Shown here in pieces: positions 1-8,335 of a DNA stretch of 43,044 nucleotides. The stretch is taken from contig NZ_AOFD01000037.1 of NCBI RefSeq assembly GCF_000332815.1, positions 1 through 43,044 of the forward strand, written 5' to 3'. The DNA is from Arthrobacter nitrophenolicus. GTDB taxonomy: Bacteria; Actinomycetota; Actinomycetes; Actinomycetales; Micrococcaceae. Positions within the stretch are counted from its first letter, which is position 1. Each line of letters begins with the position of its first letter. Both the position numbers and the translations under genes were made by a program. Below the pieces are notes generated by a model. That model was not told where the DNA came from and searched no databases. It saw only the letters and a program-made list of their open reading frames with translations.

Positions 1-1261
1 CAGGTGCGGCGGTGGATGCGGCCGTGGCCGCCGGCGCGGCTGCGGGGGCGCCAGTTGCGGCAGCGGCGGCGGGAGCATCGACGTCGTTCCCGGCATAGCT
101 GAAGCGGCGCTCCACCCGGTCTATCCGGGCCGCCAGGCCGCGCTCGTTCTGGTCGGACGTGGGCAGCAGGATCCGGGCGCAGAGCAGCTCAAGGTGCAGC
201 CGCGGGGACGTGGCCCCGGTCATCTCCGTGAGTGCCGTGTTGGTGACGTCCGCGGCCCGCGACAGCTCGGCCGAACCAAGGTTGTGCGCCTGGTTCTGCA
301 GCCTCGCAATCTGGTCCGCCGGCATCCCCCGCAGGATGGTGTGGGCGCTCTCCGGCATGGCCTTGACGATGATCAGGTCGCGGAAGCGCTCCAGCAGGTC
401 CTCAACAAAGCGGCGGGGATCGTGGCCGGTCTGGATGACCCGGTCCACCGCGCGGAAAACGGTGGCGGCATCGGAGGCGGCTACCGCCTCCACCACGTCA
501 TCCAGGAGTGATGCGTGGGTGTAGCCAAGCAACGCGACCGCGAGTTCGTAATCCAGCCCGTTGGGACCGGCCCCAGCCATCAGCTGGTCTAGGACGGACA
601 GCGAGTCACGGACCGACCCGCCTCCGGCGCGGATCACCAGCGACAGGACGCCCGGGGCCACGGGGACGTTCTCCTGGTTGCACAGTAGTTCCAGGTACGC
701 CATCAGGGGTTCGGGCGGTACTAGGCGGAAGGGATAGTGGTGCGTCCGGGAGCGGATGGTCCCGATGACCTTGTCCGGCTCGGTGGTGGCAAAGATGAAC
801 TTGATGTGTTCCGGCGGTTCTTCAACGATTTTCAGCAGCGCGTTGAACCCCGCGGACGTGACCATGTGGGCCTCGTCAATGATGAAGATCTTGTAGCGGT
901 CCCGGACGGGGGCAAAGGTGGCCCGCTCGCGGAGGTCACGGGCATCGTCAACACCGCCGTGGCTGGCGGCGTCGATCTCGATGACGTCCAGCGAGCCGGA
1001 GCCGCCGCGGGCCAGTTCGATGCAGCTGGGGCACTGGCCGCAAGGGGTGTCCGTGGGGCCCTGCGCGCAGTTAAGGCAACGGGCAAGGATGCGGGCGGAG
1101 GTGGTCTTGCCGCAGCCCCTGGGGCCCGAAAAAAGGTAGGCGTGGTTGACGCGGTTTTTCCGCAAAGCCGTCATGAGCGGCTCGGTGACATGCTCCTGAC
1201 CGATGACGTCGGCGAACGAGTCGGGACGGTATCTGCGGTAGAGGGCGGTAGTAACTGTCAC
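1..1261 (-). CDS. dnaX: DNA polymerase III subunit gamma/tau, C-terminus cut by window edge
   Basis: This is the clamp-loader ATPase subunit of the replicative polymerase, cytoplasmic. Translated from the GTG at 1259-1261 it gives about 420 residues. The order is: N-terminus MTVTTALYRRYRPDSF, Walker A GPRGCGKTT at about 46-54, zinc-site cysteines C65, C74, C77 and C80, Walker B IIDEAH at about 127-132, and sensor ATTEP at about 159. An Ala/Pro-rich linker begins near residue 395, where the window ends, so the tau-specific tail is missing. The start is chosen because conserved sequence begins within five residues of it; no strong Shine-Dalgarno is visible. The SRP RNA gene lies just upstream on the same strand, a common actinobacterial arrangement. 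The identification is secure; whether a separate gamma form is made cannot be seen. Confidence 0.96.
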   Translation of the reverse strand, partial: MTVTTALYRRYRPDSFADVIGQEHVTEPLMTALRKNRVNHAYLFSGPRGCGKTTSARILARCLNCAQGPTDTPCGQCPSCIELARGGSGSLDVIEIDAASHGGVDDARDLRERATFAPVRDRYKIFIIDEAHMVTSAGFNALLKIVEEPPEHIKFIFATTEPDKVIGTIRSRTHHYPFRLVPPEPLMAYLELLCNQENVPVAPGVLSLVIRAGGGSVRDSLSVLDQLMAGAGPNGLDYELAVALLGYTHASLLDDVVEAVAASDAATVFRAVDRVIQTGHDPRRFVEDLLERFRDLIIVKAMPESAHTILRGMPADQIARLQNQAHNLGSAELSRAADVTNTALTEMTGATSPRLHLELLCARILLPTSDQNERGLAARIDRVERRFSYAGNDVDAPAAAAATGAPAAAPAATAASTAAP

Positions 1262-1313
1262 AGAGAAAACCCTACCAATCCGGGCCGACATCCTGCCGCC
1301 CTGTGGGGGAATA

Positions 1314-1410
1314 GTAAAGACCCCCCATGCACCCGCCAGAGCCCGCCTACCCTTGCTACCTTCCGGTCCTGGGGGAGTTCAACAGGATGACGCCACATGA
1401 GGGGCCGTCA
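1314..1410 (-). ncRNA. ffs: Signal recognition particle RNA, small bacterial type (4.5S-like)
   Basis: This is the RNA of the signal recognition particle; it binds Ffh and directs membrane-protein targeting. On the minus strand the conserved domain IV core reads AGGACCGGAAGGTAGCAAGG, the asymmetric and symmetric loop region, at about 1343-1362. Flanking arms pair to close the long hairpin: CCCCTCATG at 1396-1404 pairs with CATGGGGGG at 1321-1329, with one G-U wobble. A length near 97 nt fits the bacterial small class. The ends are approximate. Its place between dnaX and the next gene supports the call. Confidence 0.9.
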
Positions 1411-1424
1411 GATACTTTACCCGA

Positions 1425-1775
1425 TCATCCGGTACGGTTCGAATCGGGCCCCGGCCGCCAGCCCTCCACACGCCAGCTCATGAAAGCCGGCTCTTCGTAG
1501 GGATGCGCGGCGCGCAAAGCGGCCACGACCCGTGGCAGGAGCGGCTCGTCGACCACGCACTCAATCCGGTCCTCCGCCACCTCTTCCGGCGTCCCCGTTG
1601 AGCCGAGGAAAGGGCGGGCGCCAGCTTCCGGCGTGAACCGGCCGGTTCCGGGAGTCGTGAAGGAACAGTGGGAGTAGTTCCCGATCCTTCCTGCACCGGC
1701 GTCACCGATGGCAGCCAGGACCTGTTCCGTGTGGGTTCGGGGTGAGTAGATCACGAGGGCATGCAGCTCGGTCAT
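1425..1775 (-). CDS. Stand-alone PII-like domain protein (YqfO/Nif3 insert, COG3323 type)
   Basis: A 116-residue protein resembling the PII-like insert found inside YqfO/NIF3 proteins, here as a single-domain protein. Visible family signatures are the N-terminal strand ALVIYSP, RIGNYSHCSF, GTGRFTPEAGARP, then the RIE strand and the C-terminal HPYEEPAF. The flanking NIF3 metal-binding halves are absent. The start is placed at ATG 1773-1775 because homology begins immediately (MTELHALVIYSP); an upstream in-frame ATG at 1820 would add 15 unlikely residues. A weak GTGGA lies upstream. The molecular role is unknown: the fold suggests small-ligand or metal sensing, which is inference. It sits just upstream of ffs on the same strand. 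Confidence 0.75.
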   Translation of the reverse strand: MTELHALVIYSPRTHTEQVLAAIGDAGAGRIGNYSHCSFTTPGTGRFTPEAGARPFLGSTGTPEEVAEDRIECVVDEPLLPRVVAALRAAHPYEEPAFMSWRVEGWRPGPDSNRTG

Positions 1776-2046
1776 GATTCCACTGTGCGCCGAAGTTCCG
1801 CTGATTGCCCGCATTTCCATTGCTTATCCCTCCGGCACCCACGATCATGGGTATGTACACCGATTGGGGCAATCTCCAGATTGTGAGCTGTGTGGCCTGG
1901 CAGAACGGGGCCGGACCCGGCAGCTCAACGGCGTACCAGTGGAATGGGCGCGTTGGGGGCGTCCATTTCCGGTTAAGGCGGATTGCGGGAAACGGTGCGG
2001 GCAGTCCCGGGTGTATGCCGGTCGCCGAAGCCTTACGAACCCCAAT
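1776..2046. other. Gene-free stretch upstream of tRNA-Ser
   Basis: About 270 bases with only short overlapping open frames. None has a family signature, a ribosome site or a conserved-looking product, so no gene is supported. The right end holds the tRNA promoter, listed separately. I see no repeat or stable hairpin here. Confidence 0.5.
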
Positions 2047-2076
2047 TTGGGTGATGCGCGAAACGTCAGGTAGTCT
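2047..2076 (+). promoter_or_regulatory. Probable promoter of tRNA-Ser
   Basis: TTGGGT (2047-2052), an 18-bp spacer and TAGTCT (2071-2076) make a sigma70-like promoter. Transcription would start near 2083, about 20 nt before the mature tRNA 5' end. The call rests on pattern matching. Confidence 0.5.
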
Positions 2077-2104
2077 AGTACCTGCTTTTGATTCAGAAGC
2101 AGTT

Positions 2105-2192
2105 GGAGAATTCGCCTAGCGGCCTATGGCGCACGCCTGGAACGCGTGTTGGGTTAACGCCCTCGGGGGTTCAAATCCCCCATTCTCCGCCA
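2105..2192 (+). tRNA. tRNA-Ser (anticodon GGA)
   Basis: Cloverleaf read directly: acceptor stem GGAGAAT pairs with ATTCTCC, followed by discriminator G and an encoded CCA. The anticodon stem CACGC/GCGTG encloses loop CTGGAAC, giving anticodon GGA (reads UCC/UCU). The T arm is GGGGG/CCCCC around TTCAAAT. A long variable arm (GGGTTAACGCCC) is the class II feature expected of tRNA-Ser. Confidence 0.97.
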
Positions 2193-2196
2193 GTCG

Positions 2197-2230
2197 AGAA
2201 CCCGGTCCCGCAGCTGCGGGGCCGGGTTCT
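2197..2230 (+). terminator. Hairpin terminator after tRNA-Ser, probably bidirectional
   Basis: Perfect outer arms AGAACCCGG and CCGGGTTCT enclose an inner CCCGCAGCTGCGGG palindrome. A weak T-rich tail (TTGCATTT) follows. It lies between the tRNA and a convergent oxygenase gene, so it may end both transcripts. Confidence 0.8.
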
Positions 2231-2266
2231 TGCATTTAATACATTTTGCCGGGCCTGACCACGCTG

Positions 2267-3187
2267 TTAGAGATCGGCTTCGGGACACCCCAGCCGCCGC
2301 AGCCTGGCACGTGCGGCCATTTCGCTGGGACCGCGCGGCCCCAAGGCAAGGCGGACGACGCCGAGCACGGCCTTGGTGGCAAGCTTCACCGGAAGCGGAA
2401 ACGGGCCCAGCCGGGGTACCTCGAGCCCGAGCATCGCCCGGTACCGTGGCTCCAGGCTGTAGACCGCCCCCGCAAACAGGATGCGGTAGCCGGGGCGGAG
2501 CATCGGATGCAGCGGCGCATTGCGGATGAAGTCCACAGTCTCAGCCACCCGGGCGTCGACGCGCAGTTCGTTGCCCGAGTACCAGCGGTCCAGCTGCTGC
2601 CGCATCTCCGCTTCGGTCAGCGGCGGATTGTCCACGCCCATCAACCTGCCGGCCTGCGCCCACTCCCTGACATAGGCGTCAGGTCCGCCGGGGATGCTGC
2701 CGCCCCAGATTTTGTGGGCAGTCAGGAAGGCGTCGGTGAATGCGATATGGATCCATGCGGCCAACTCGGGATCGTTGGCACTGTAGCTGCGCAGGGTTCC
2801 CTGGTTGTCGCTGTAGCTGCCCTGCACAGGTTCATGCAGACGGCGGACCATGCGTGAGGCCTCCTCGGCAGCGGCCCTGGAACCGTACGTCACTGTGAAG
2901 ATCCAGCGGATGGTGTGCGCCAGCCGGCCCAGCGGATCTTCCCGGAAGTTCGAGTGCTCGTGGACCCCGGCCAGCGCGCCGGGGTGCAGGGATTGCATCA
3001 GCAATGTGCGTATTCCAGCCACGATGGGGGACATGGAACCGTGCACCGCCCACACCGCAGAACCCGGCAGGTGGTAGCCGGGGTCGTCTCCCTCCGACAG
3101 CCGCAGTGCCCAGTCCGGCGGCGCGTCCGACTTTCCCGTGAACGTCTTCTTGAGTTCGTCCTGCCATTTCCGGAGGAAATTCCGCAT
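2267..3187 (-). CDS. Oxygenase MpaB family protein (DUF2236, latex-clearing-protein-like)
   Basis: A 306-residue protein of the DUF2236/MpaB family, relatives of which include heme-dependent latex-clearing oxygenases; the substrate here is unknown. Family hallmarks are GSAVWAVHGSMSPIVAG at about 42-58, the histidine-rich QSLHPGALAGVHEHS at about 65-79 followed by RLAHTIRWIFTVTYGS, and HIAFTDAFLTAHK near 150. Full family length is present. No signal peptide is visible, so it is probably cytoplasmic. The start at 3187 is the first ATG before the conserved region, but no convincing Shine-Dalgarno precedes it. The gene is divergent from the M23 peptidase and convergent with tRNA-Ser, so it is likely a single-gene unit. 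The family call is firm; biochemical function is not. Confidence 0.85.
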   Translation of the reverse strand: MRNFLRKWQDELKKTFTGKSDAPPDWALRLSEGDDPGYHLPGSAVWAVHGSMSPIVAGIRTLLMQSLHPGALAGVHEHSNFREDPLGRLAHTIRWIFTVTYGSRAAAEEASRMVRRLHEPVQGSYSDNQGTLRSYSANDPELAAWIHIAFTDAFLTAHKIWGGSIPGGPDAYVREWAQAGRLMGVDNPPLTEAEMRQQLDRWYSGNELRVDARVAETVDFIRNAPLHPMLRPGYRILFAGAVYSLEPRYRAMLGLEVPRLGPFPLPVKLATKAVLGVVRLALGPRGPSEMAARARLRRLGCPEADL

Positions 3188-3359
3188 ATCCCATTGTTGC
3201 CCACTGCGGGCCGCCGCGCGCCGACCTGGATGAGACTCCGAAGATATCGGCCAAAACCCCCTATTTCGTGATTCAGGGGTTCACAGGGCATCAGCCGTAT
3301 GGTCCCATGGGTCTACCGTCAAGACAGCGTGCGGGTGGGACATCTCCGGGAGTCAATCC

Positions 3360-4883
3360 ATGGGCAAGAATCGGGGATCCGGTGCGGGCACAAAACCCCC
3401 GGGTACACGCCGACCCACTGTCCGCGTCCTGACGGCTGCCGGTGCTTTGGCCGTGTCCTTCTCCACCTTGAACCTGTCGGATGGTCGCGAGGCGCAGCTG
3501 TTGCCGGCGGTCTCCGGGACGCCTGCGGAAAGCCCTGCGGATCCGGCAGGGAAAGCTGTCCCTCCCGGTCCTGGAGGCCAGGCCGCCGAGCCGGCGGGAG
3601 TGGTGCTCCGGGGAGCGGAAGGCCCGGACCTGGACTCCCTCCCGCATTCCATACCCGCCAACCCGCAAGCCGTGGTGTCGTTCCCGCGGCCGGTGGTCAC
3701 CGGTTCAGGTCCCGAGCGGCCTTTGCCAGTGGAAGTTGGTTACAACGGGGTTGGAAGGCCCGCTGCCGGATTCCTTATGGCACCCTTGGAAGTCTTGAAT
3801 CCCAGCTCACCCTTCGGGTTCCGAATTAGCCCACTGACCGGAACGGCCGGCGACTTCCATCTGGGACAGGACTATGCTGCCCCCTGCGGAACCGGAGTTT
3901 ACGCTGCAGACTCCGGTGTGGTCCGGGCCGCGGGCTGGCATCCTTGGGGCGGTGGCAACCGGGTGGAGATCGACCACGGCAACGGCCTGGTGACCACGTA
4001 CAACCACCTCGAATCGCTGGCGGTCCGCAGGGGCGATAGCGTGCAGGCAGGCCAAGTCGTTGGGCGGGTGGGCAGCACAGGCTGGTCAACCGGCTGCCAT
4101 CTGCACTTCGAAACCATCTTGAACGGCTGGCATGTAAGCCCCTTGAAGTGGCAGTTCGTGGGCCTCACGGCGCTCGCTGGTGGTGGCCTGGAAGAGGCAT
4201 TGTCCTATGTCCCGGGCTCTGGTTCACCGGCTGACTGGCTTGACTGGACCCTGCCTGGAATCAAGGACACGGAGCCGACGGTGCAGCCAGCCGAGCCGGA
4301 GCTGCCGACGCACTCCGAGGCGGAAACCCCTTCAACTTCGCCCACCGAGCCTGCGCCGTCACCTACTGAGCCGACGCCGGCCCCCACCGAGCCGTCTGCC
4401 TCGCCGACCGAGCCGTCACCTTCGCCGACCGACCCGACAGCGTCTCCCACCGAGCCGACGCCGGCGCCCCCGGAGCCGTCTGCCTCGCCGACCGAGCCGT
4501 CAGCGTCTCCCACCGAGCCGACGACGGCGCCCCCGGAGCCGTCTGCCTCGCCGATCGAGGCAGCACCGACGGAGCCAGTGCCGACGGAGCCTGTGCCGAC
4601 GGAGCCTGTGCCGGCTCCGGTTGAGCCGGCACCGACCGAGCCTGTGCCGGCTCCGGTTGAGCCAGTGCCGACTGAGCCGGTGCCCACCGAACCTGTGCCG
4701 GCTCCGGTTGAGCCGGCACCGACCGAGCCTGCGCCGGCTCCGGTTGAGCCAGTGCCGACTGAGCCGGTGCCCACCGAACCCGCGCCGGCCCCCGTCGAAC
4801 CGGCACCCACCGAACCGGCACCCACCGAGCCCGTAACGCTGGAACCAGCGACGCCGGAACAAACCGCGGCACCAGTCCCCTAG
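3360..4883 (+). CDS. Secreted M23 (LytM-type) metallopeptidase with Pro/Thr/Glu repeat tail
   Basis: A probable cell-wall endopeptidase acting outside the membrane. A hydrophobic segment at about 21-37 after a basic N-terminus is the signal or anchor. The M23 domain spans about 148-262, with zinc ligands in HLGQD (H167, D171) and HLHFE (H249), plus H216 in YNHLE, so the active site looks intact. Residues about 305-507 are an almost pure PTEP/PAPVEP repeat, probably an extended spacer through the wall. No sortase motif or C-terminal membrane segment follows. Start ATG 3360 has GGGAG eight bases upstream. The repeat DNA is open in several frames, so antisense open frames there are artefacts. 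Domain assignment is secure; the substrate is inferred. Confidence 0.9.
   Translation: MGKNRGSGAGTKPPGTRRPTVRVLTAAGALAVSFSTLNLSDGREAQLLPAVSGTPAESPADPAGKAVPPGPGGQAAEPAGVVLRGAEGPDLDSLPHSIPANPQAVVSFPRPVVTGSGPERPLPVEVGYNGVGRPAAGFLMAPLEVLNPSSPFGFRISPLTGTAGDFHLGQDYAAPCGTGVYAADSGVVRAAGWHPWGGGNRVEIDHGNGLVTTYNHLESLAVRRGDSVQAGQVVGRVGSTGWSTGCHLHFETILNGWHVSPLKWQFVGLTALAGGGLEEALSYVPGSGSPADWLDWTLPGIKDTEPTVQPAEPELPTHSEAETPSTSPTEPAPSPTEPTPAPTEPSASPTEPSPSPTDPTASPTEPTPAPPEPSASPTEPSASPTEPTTAPPEPSASPIEAAPTEPVPTEPVPTEPVPAPVEPAPTEPVPAPVEPVPTEPVPTEPVPAPVEPAPTEPAPAPVEPVPTEPVPTEPAPAPVEPAPTEPAPTEPVTLEPATPEQTAAPVP
4336..4840 (+). repeat. In-gene repeat tract encoding the PTEP/PAPVEP tail
   Basis: Short degenerate units (CCGACCGAGCC-like) run through the 3' third of the peptidase gene. 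A higher-order duplication is visible: GAGCCAGTGCCGACTGAGCC starts at 4659 and again at 4746, an 87-bp (29-codon) period. All unit lengths keep frame. The tract is prone to length change by slippage and to assembly collapse. Confidence 0.85.
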
Positions 4884-4953
4884 AAGAGGGCAGGTCCGCG
4901 GAAAAGTCGGCAGGCCAACCCGTACAGGGGCTGACCTGCTCCGAATTACAGGT

Positions 4954-5468
4954 GTGAACAACTTTGTGCGGACCACATCCCCGGTGTCCCTGTACCCCAT
5001 CCCGCTGACCCTGAATGACGGAACCGAGACGGAGTTCGGACGGTTCAAGGGGAAGGTGGTGTTGGTGGTCAACGTCGCCTCCAACTGCGGTTTCACTCCC
5101 CAGTACGCCGGCTGGAAGCCCTTTATGGGAAGTTCCGCGACCGCGGCTTCGAGATCCTCGGCGTCCCGTGCAACCAGTTTGCCGGCCAGGAGCCGGGCAG
5201 CGACACCGAGATCGCCGAATTTTGCCAGCGGAACTTTGGCGTGACCTTTCCCCTGACGGAGAAGGCCAGGGTGCGCGGCAAGAGGCAGCACCCGCTGTAC
5301 GCGGAGCTCACCAAGTTCAAGTCCGGGCTGCTGCCCGGGCTGGTGAAGTGGAACTTCGAGAAGTTCCTGGTGAACCGCGACGGCGAGGTGGTGGACCGCT
5401 TTGCCCCCACTACGGAGCCGGACTCGGCTGAAATTATCGACGCCATCGAGAAGGCCCTTGGCGATTGA
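4954..5468 (+). pseudogene. Glutathione peroxidase family protein (Cys type), frameshifted
   Basis: A thiol peroxidase of the GPx/BtuE family that reduces hydroperoxides, probably with thioredoxin or mycothiol in actinobacteria (inference). Frame 1 gives the N-terminus through LVVNVASNCGFTPQYAG, with the peroxidatic residue as Cys rather than selenocysteine. The protein then continues in another frame as YGKFRDRGFEILGVPCNQF, then VTFPLTEK and KWNFEKFLVNRDG. Restoring one C in GGC(C)TGG near 5112 reconnects them into about 171 residues, normal for the family. The start is GTG 4954; a second in-frame GTG lies five codons on. All catalytic motifs (Cys, CNQF, WNF) are intact across the break, so sequence error is more likely than decay. 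Confidence 0.85.
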
Positions 5469-5627
5469 CCGGCCCTGGGGCGAATAAAATGCGCAGAAGC
5501 GCAGTTCTTTTATCTTTTTCCACATCGGCTACGGCGATTTGCCCAAAGTTTGCCAAATGTCTGATTGGATAAATATTACTGAAGGGTACCAGGGAAGAGC
5601 GGCTTCCCACCGACCACAGAGGTAGCA

Positions 5628-6557
5628 ATGGAGCACATCGAGGCCGAACATCCCCGGCCACGCCACTTCCTACTCCACTTGAGTGATCCCCACCTGTTGG
5701 GGGGTCCGGACCCCCTGTACGGCGTTGTTGACAGCGAAGCCCGCCTCATCCAGCTCTTTGACGAGGTCAAAGCATCCGGGGCGCGCCCTGAGGCTGTCAT
5801 CTTCACCGGCGATCTCGCAGACAAAGGCCATCCCGAGGCGTACCGGAAGCTGCGCGCCATCGTGGAGCCCGCGTGCGACGAGATGGGCTCGCAGGTTATC
5901 TGGGCCATGGGCAACCACGACAACCGGGCGAACTTCCGGAAGGGCCTGCTGGACCAGCCAGGGAATGACGCGCCCGTGGACCAGAGCTACTTCATCAACG
6001 GCCTGCGCGTCATCACCCTGGACACCTCGGTTCCCGGGTTTCACCACGGCGAGCTGAGCCAGTCGCAGCTGGAATGGCTGGCCCGCGAACTGGAGACCCC
6101 GGCTCCCGACGGCACCATCCTGGCACTGCACCATCCACCTGTCCCGTCGGTCCTGGACCTGTCGGTGCTGGTGGAACTGCGGGACCAGGCCTCGCTGGCC
6201 GCGGTGGTGCGCAACTCGGATGTCAGGACCATCCTGGCCGGCCACCTGCATTACTCCACCACCGGCACCTTCGCCGGCATCCCCGTCTCCGTGGCTTCGG
6301 CGAGCTGCTACACCCAGGACCTCAATGTCCCGGTGGGTGGCACCCGCGGGCAGGACGGCGGGCAGGCCTTCAACCTGGTGCACGTCTATGAGCACACCAT
6401 TGTCCATTCGGTGGTGCCGCTGGGCAGTTCGACGACGGTGGGCGAGTACGTGACCCCCGAAGAGACCGCGCGGCGGCTGGAGGCCGCAGGGGTCCGGATT
6501 CCCGAGACCACCAAGCAACGCAGCGGAGCCCGGCTGGGCGCGTCCTCCAGCAGGTAA
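5628..6557 (+). CDS. Metallophosphoesterase, CpdA/Rv0805-like phosphodiesterase
   Basis: A binuclear-metal phosphodiesterase of the calcineurin-like family; actinobacterial relatives act on cyclic nucleotides or other phosphodiesters. The five metal-site blocks are present in order: DPH (D20, H22), GDLADKG (D62), GNHD (N96, H97), HHPP (H168) and GHLH (H206, H208). Length is 309 residues, no signal peptide, cytoplasmic. Start ATG 5628 has AGAGG close upstream. The preceding roughly 160 bases are unusually AT-rich for this genome and probably hold the promoter, though I cannot fix its boxes. A strong hairpin follows the gene. Calling it a cAMP phosphodiesterase would be inference. Confidence 0.88.
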   Translation: MEHIEAEHPRPRHFLLHLSDPHLLGGPDPLYGVVDSEARLIQLFDEVKASGARPEAVIFTGDLADKGHPEAYRKLRAIVEPACDEMGSQVIWAMGNHDNRANFRKGLLDQPGNDAPVDQSYFINGLRVITLDTSVPGFHHGELSQSQLEWLARELETPAPDGTILALHHPPVPSVLDLSVLVELRDQASLAAVVRNSDVRTILAGHLHYSTTGTFAGIPVSVASASCYTQDLNVPVGGTRGQDGGQAFNLVHVYEHTIVHSVVPLGSSTTVGEYVTPEETARRLEAAGVRIPETTKQRSGARLGASSSR

Positions 6558-6583
6558 AACTCGGGCAGGTAGAAGAAGCAAAA

Positions 6584-6620
6584 AGATGGCCGGTCCCGTT
6601 GACGTCGGGGCCGGCCATCT
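6584..6620 (-). terminator. Convergent hairpin terminator
   Basis: Arms AGATGGCCGG and CCGGCCATCT pair perfectly, with an inner CCCG/CGGG stem. Read on the minus strand a TTTTT run follows the hairpin, so it terminates the Stealth gene; on the plus strand it may also stop the phosphoesterase transcript. Confidence 0.85.
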
Positions 6621-6647
6621 GTTTGTGCCGTGCAGGGAGTGCGCGTG

Positions 6648-8309
6648 CTACTTCTCCCAGGGCGCCTTGACGGGGAAGTACTTCTCCAGGAAGTCGGTCA
6701 CTACTTCGGCCCGCTCGTCAGCGTCCACCTCGGGGAAGCTGCCGTCGTTGAGGCAGAAGAAGTCCATGTTCCGCTTGGCCAGCAGCTTGGGAAGGTAGTT
6801 CAGGCCGGCGCGCATGGTGGTATCCACGTAGCGGACCTTCGCGGCCGTCTGGGTGACCGCGCGGCCGGTCAGCAGCGCGTAGTAGTGGTAGAACGAGTTC
6901 GTGACGGAGATGTTGTCCGCGGCGCGGAACCGGCTGGCCGCAGTCTTCCGGAACTCCTCGGGGAACTCGTGCTCCATGGTGGCCACGACGCTCCGGCGGA
7001 GCGGTGCGGCGCAGTGCTCGAGGTGCCGCGTGGTGATCCGGCCGAACCGGTTCCACAACAGCTTGCGGTTTACCCGGGCGGCGTTCTCGAAGCCGCTGCG
7101 CTCTGCCGCGTTCTCGCCCAGGCCGATCCGGGTTTCCGCCTCAATGAACTTGGTGATCCCGCCGGGGGTGAAGAACAAATCCGGGCTGACGGGCCGGCCA
7201 AAGAACATGTCGTCATTGGAGTAGAGGAAGTGCTCCGAGAGCCCCTCGATGTGGTGCAGCTGGCATTCCACAGCCTGCGAGTTGTGCGTGGGCAACACTG
7301 TCGGGTCGCTGAAGAACTCTTCGCTCCGGACGATCGTCACGGAGGGGTGGTCCGCCAGCCATGCAGGGGCAGGGGAGTCCGTGGCGATGAAGATGCGGCG
7401 GATCCAGGGCGCAAACATGTAGACGGACCGCAGCGCGTACTTCAGTTCGTTGATCTGCCGGAAGCGTGCCTCGTGGTCGTCGCCCTCGCCGAGGACATGG
7501 CCTTTTTGCTGGGCGCGGCGGGCAGCAATGTACTCCGGGGAACTGCCGTCCACCCAGGAGAACACCAGGTCGATGTCGAAGCTGATGTCGCTGGCGTGGT
7601 CCGCGAACATGTTCTCGATGGTGGGCCAGGTGTGGCCGTAGCGCTCCACCGTCCCGCGGACCGCGTCCTGCCGCAGCAGGGTCCGGCGCGTCAGGGAGTT
7701 CTCGATGGGAAGGATGATCTCCTCGCCCTCGAAGGACCAGAGCTCGATCTGCACGCCTGCAGAAGCGCCGAACTCGAAGCCGCCCCCGGGCTCAACCCGC
7801 GGCCGGTACAACCGGAAGATGCGTGCCTGGCGGCTGGTGGAAAGCTCGCCGTCGGCTACAAGGACGGCGGTCTTCTTCTTGGCATCCACCGTCATGGAGT
7901 AGAAGGGCTCGTCCCGGCAGGCCTCAACCAGGGCAGCGCGCAGCTTCTTCCTGTCCTTCCAGTCCAGGGCGATGACCGGGCGGTCATTGTTGCCGCGGAC
8001 CAGCAGGTAGGCCAGGCCGGACTCCGCGAGGACGTTCCGCAGAAACAGCAGGTCCTCCACCATGGCCTGGTAGTGGGTCCTGTTGTAATTGAGCAGGGCA
8101 TAGCGGCCCTTGTGCCTGATGACGTCGGGGCGGTGCTTCAGGCGCCGTTCCGCAGCAGCGGACGTCGCCTCCTCGTGGAATTGTTCCTCTACGGACGCCT
8201 GGCCACCGAAGTAGATTTCGTCCTGAACCGGTGCTTCTGTAATGGTTATCTCCGTGCTGGTGAAGTATGCGTTCCTACCTGCATGATAGCCCCGCCCGGG
8301 AAACGGCAT
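6648..8309 (-). CDS. Stealth family protein (sugar-phosphate transferase)
   Basis: Stealth proteins resemble capsule hexose-1-phosphate transferases. Conserved regions are recognisable: CR1 DIDLVFSWVDGS at about 245-256; CR2 RQINELKYALRSVYMFAPW at about 284-302 running to THNSQAVECQLHHIEGLSEHF (341-361) and the acidic YSNDDMFFG; CR3 around FGRITTRHLEH and HEFPEEFRKT; and a CR4-like MDFFCLNDGSFPE near the C-terminus. An extra N-terminal region of about 240 residues precedes CR1. The only in-frame ATG upstream is at 8309, with no ribosome site. The best Shine-Dalgarno (GGAG, 8250-8253) sits six bases before an ATT codon at 8241-8243, so the true start may lie there. No export signal is seen. 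The family is certain; the polymer made is unknown. Confidence 0.9.
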   Translation of the reverse strand: MPFPGRGYHAGRNAYFTSTEITITEAPVQDEIYFGGQASVEEQFHEEATSAAAERRLKHRPDVIRHKGRYALLNYNRTHYQAMVEDLLFLRNVLAESGLAYLLVRGNNDRPVIALDWKDRKKLRAALVEACRDEPFYSMTVDAKKKTAVLVADGELSTSRQARIFRLYRPRVEPGGGFEFGASAGVQIELWSFEGEEIILPIENSLTRRTLLRQDAVRGTVERYGHTWPTIENMFADHASDISFDIDLVFSWVDGSSPEYIAARRAQQKGHVLGEGDDHEARFRQINELKYALRSVYMFAPWIRRIFIATDSPAPAWLADHPSVTIVRSEEFFSDPTVLPTHNSQAVECQLHHIEGLSEHFLYSNDDMFFGRPVSPDLFFTPGGITKFIEAETRIGLGENAAERSGFENAARVNRKLLWNRFGRITTRHLEHCAAPLRRSVVATMEHEFPEEFRKTAASRFRAADNISVTNSFYHYYALLTGRAVTQTAAKVRYVDTTMRAGLNYLPKLLAKRNMDFFCLNDGSFPEVDADERAEVVTDFLEKYFPVKAPWEK

Positions 8310-8335
8310 GTTTCGGCCGGCCGGCGGCCGCGGCC

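Noticed and set aside
1805..2119. Plus-strand open frame of 104 codons before tRNA-Ser
   Set aside because: It has no recognisable domain and runs through the tRNA promoter and into the tRNA.
4205..4825. Minus-strand GAGSVG-repeat frame inside the M23 gene
   Set aside because: It arises only because the Pro/Thr/Glu repeat DNA is open in several frames.
4954..5468. Selenoprotein glutathione peroxidase or programmed frameshift
   Set aside because: The active-site codon is TGC (Cys), and no slippery heptamer or stimulatory structure is visible at the break; a one-base loss is simpler.
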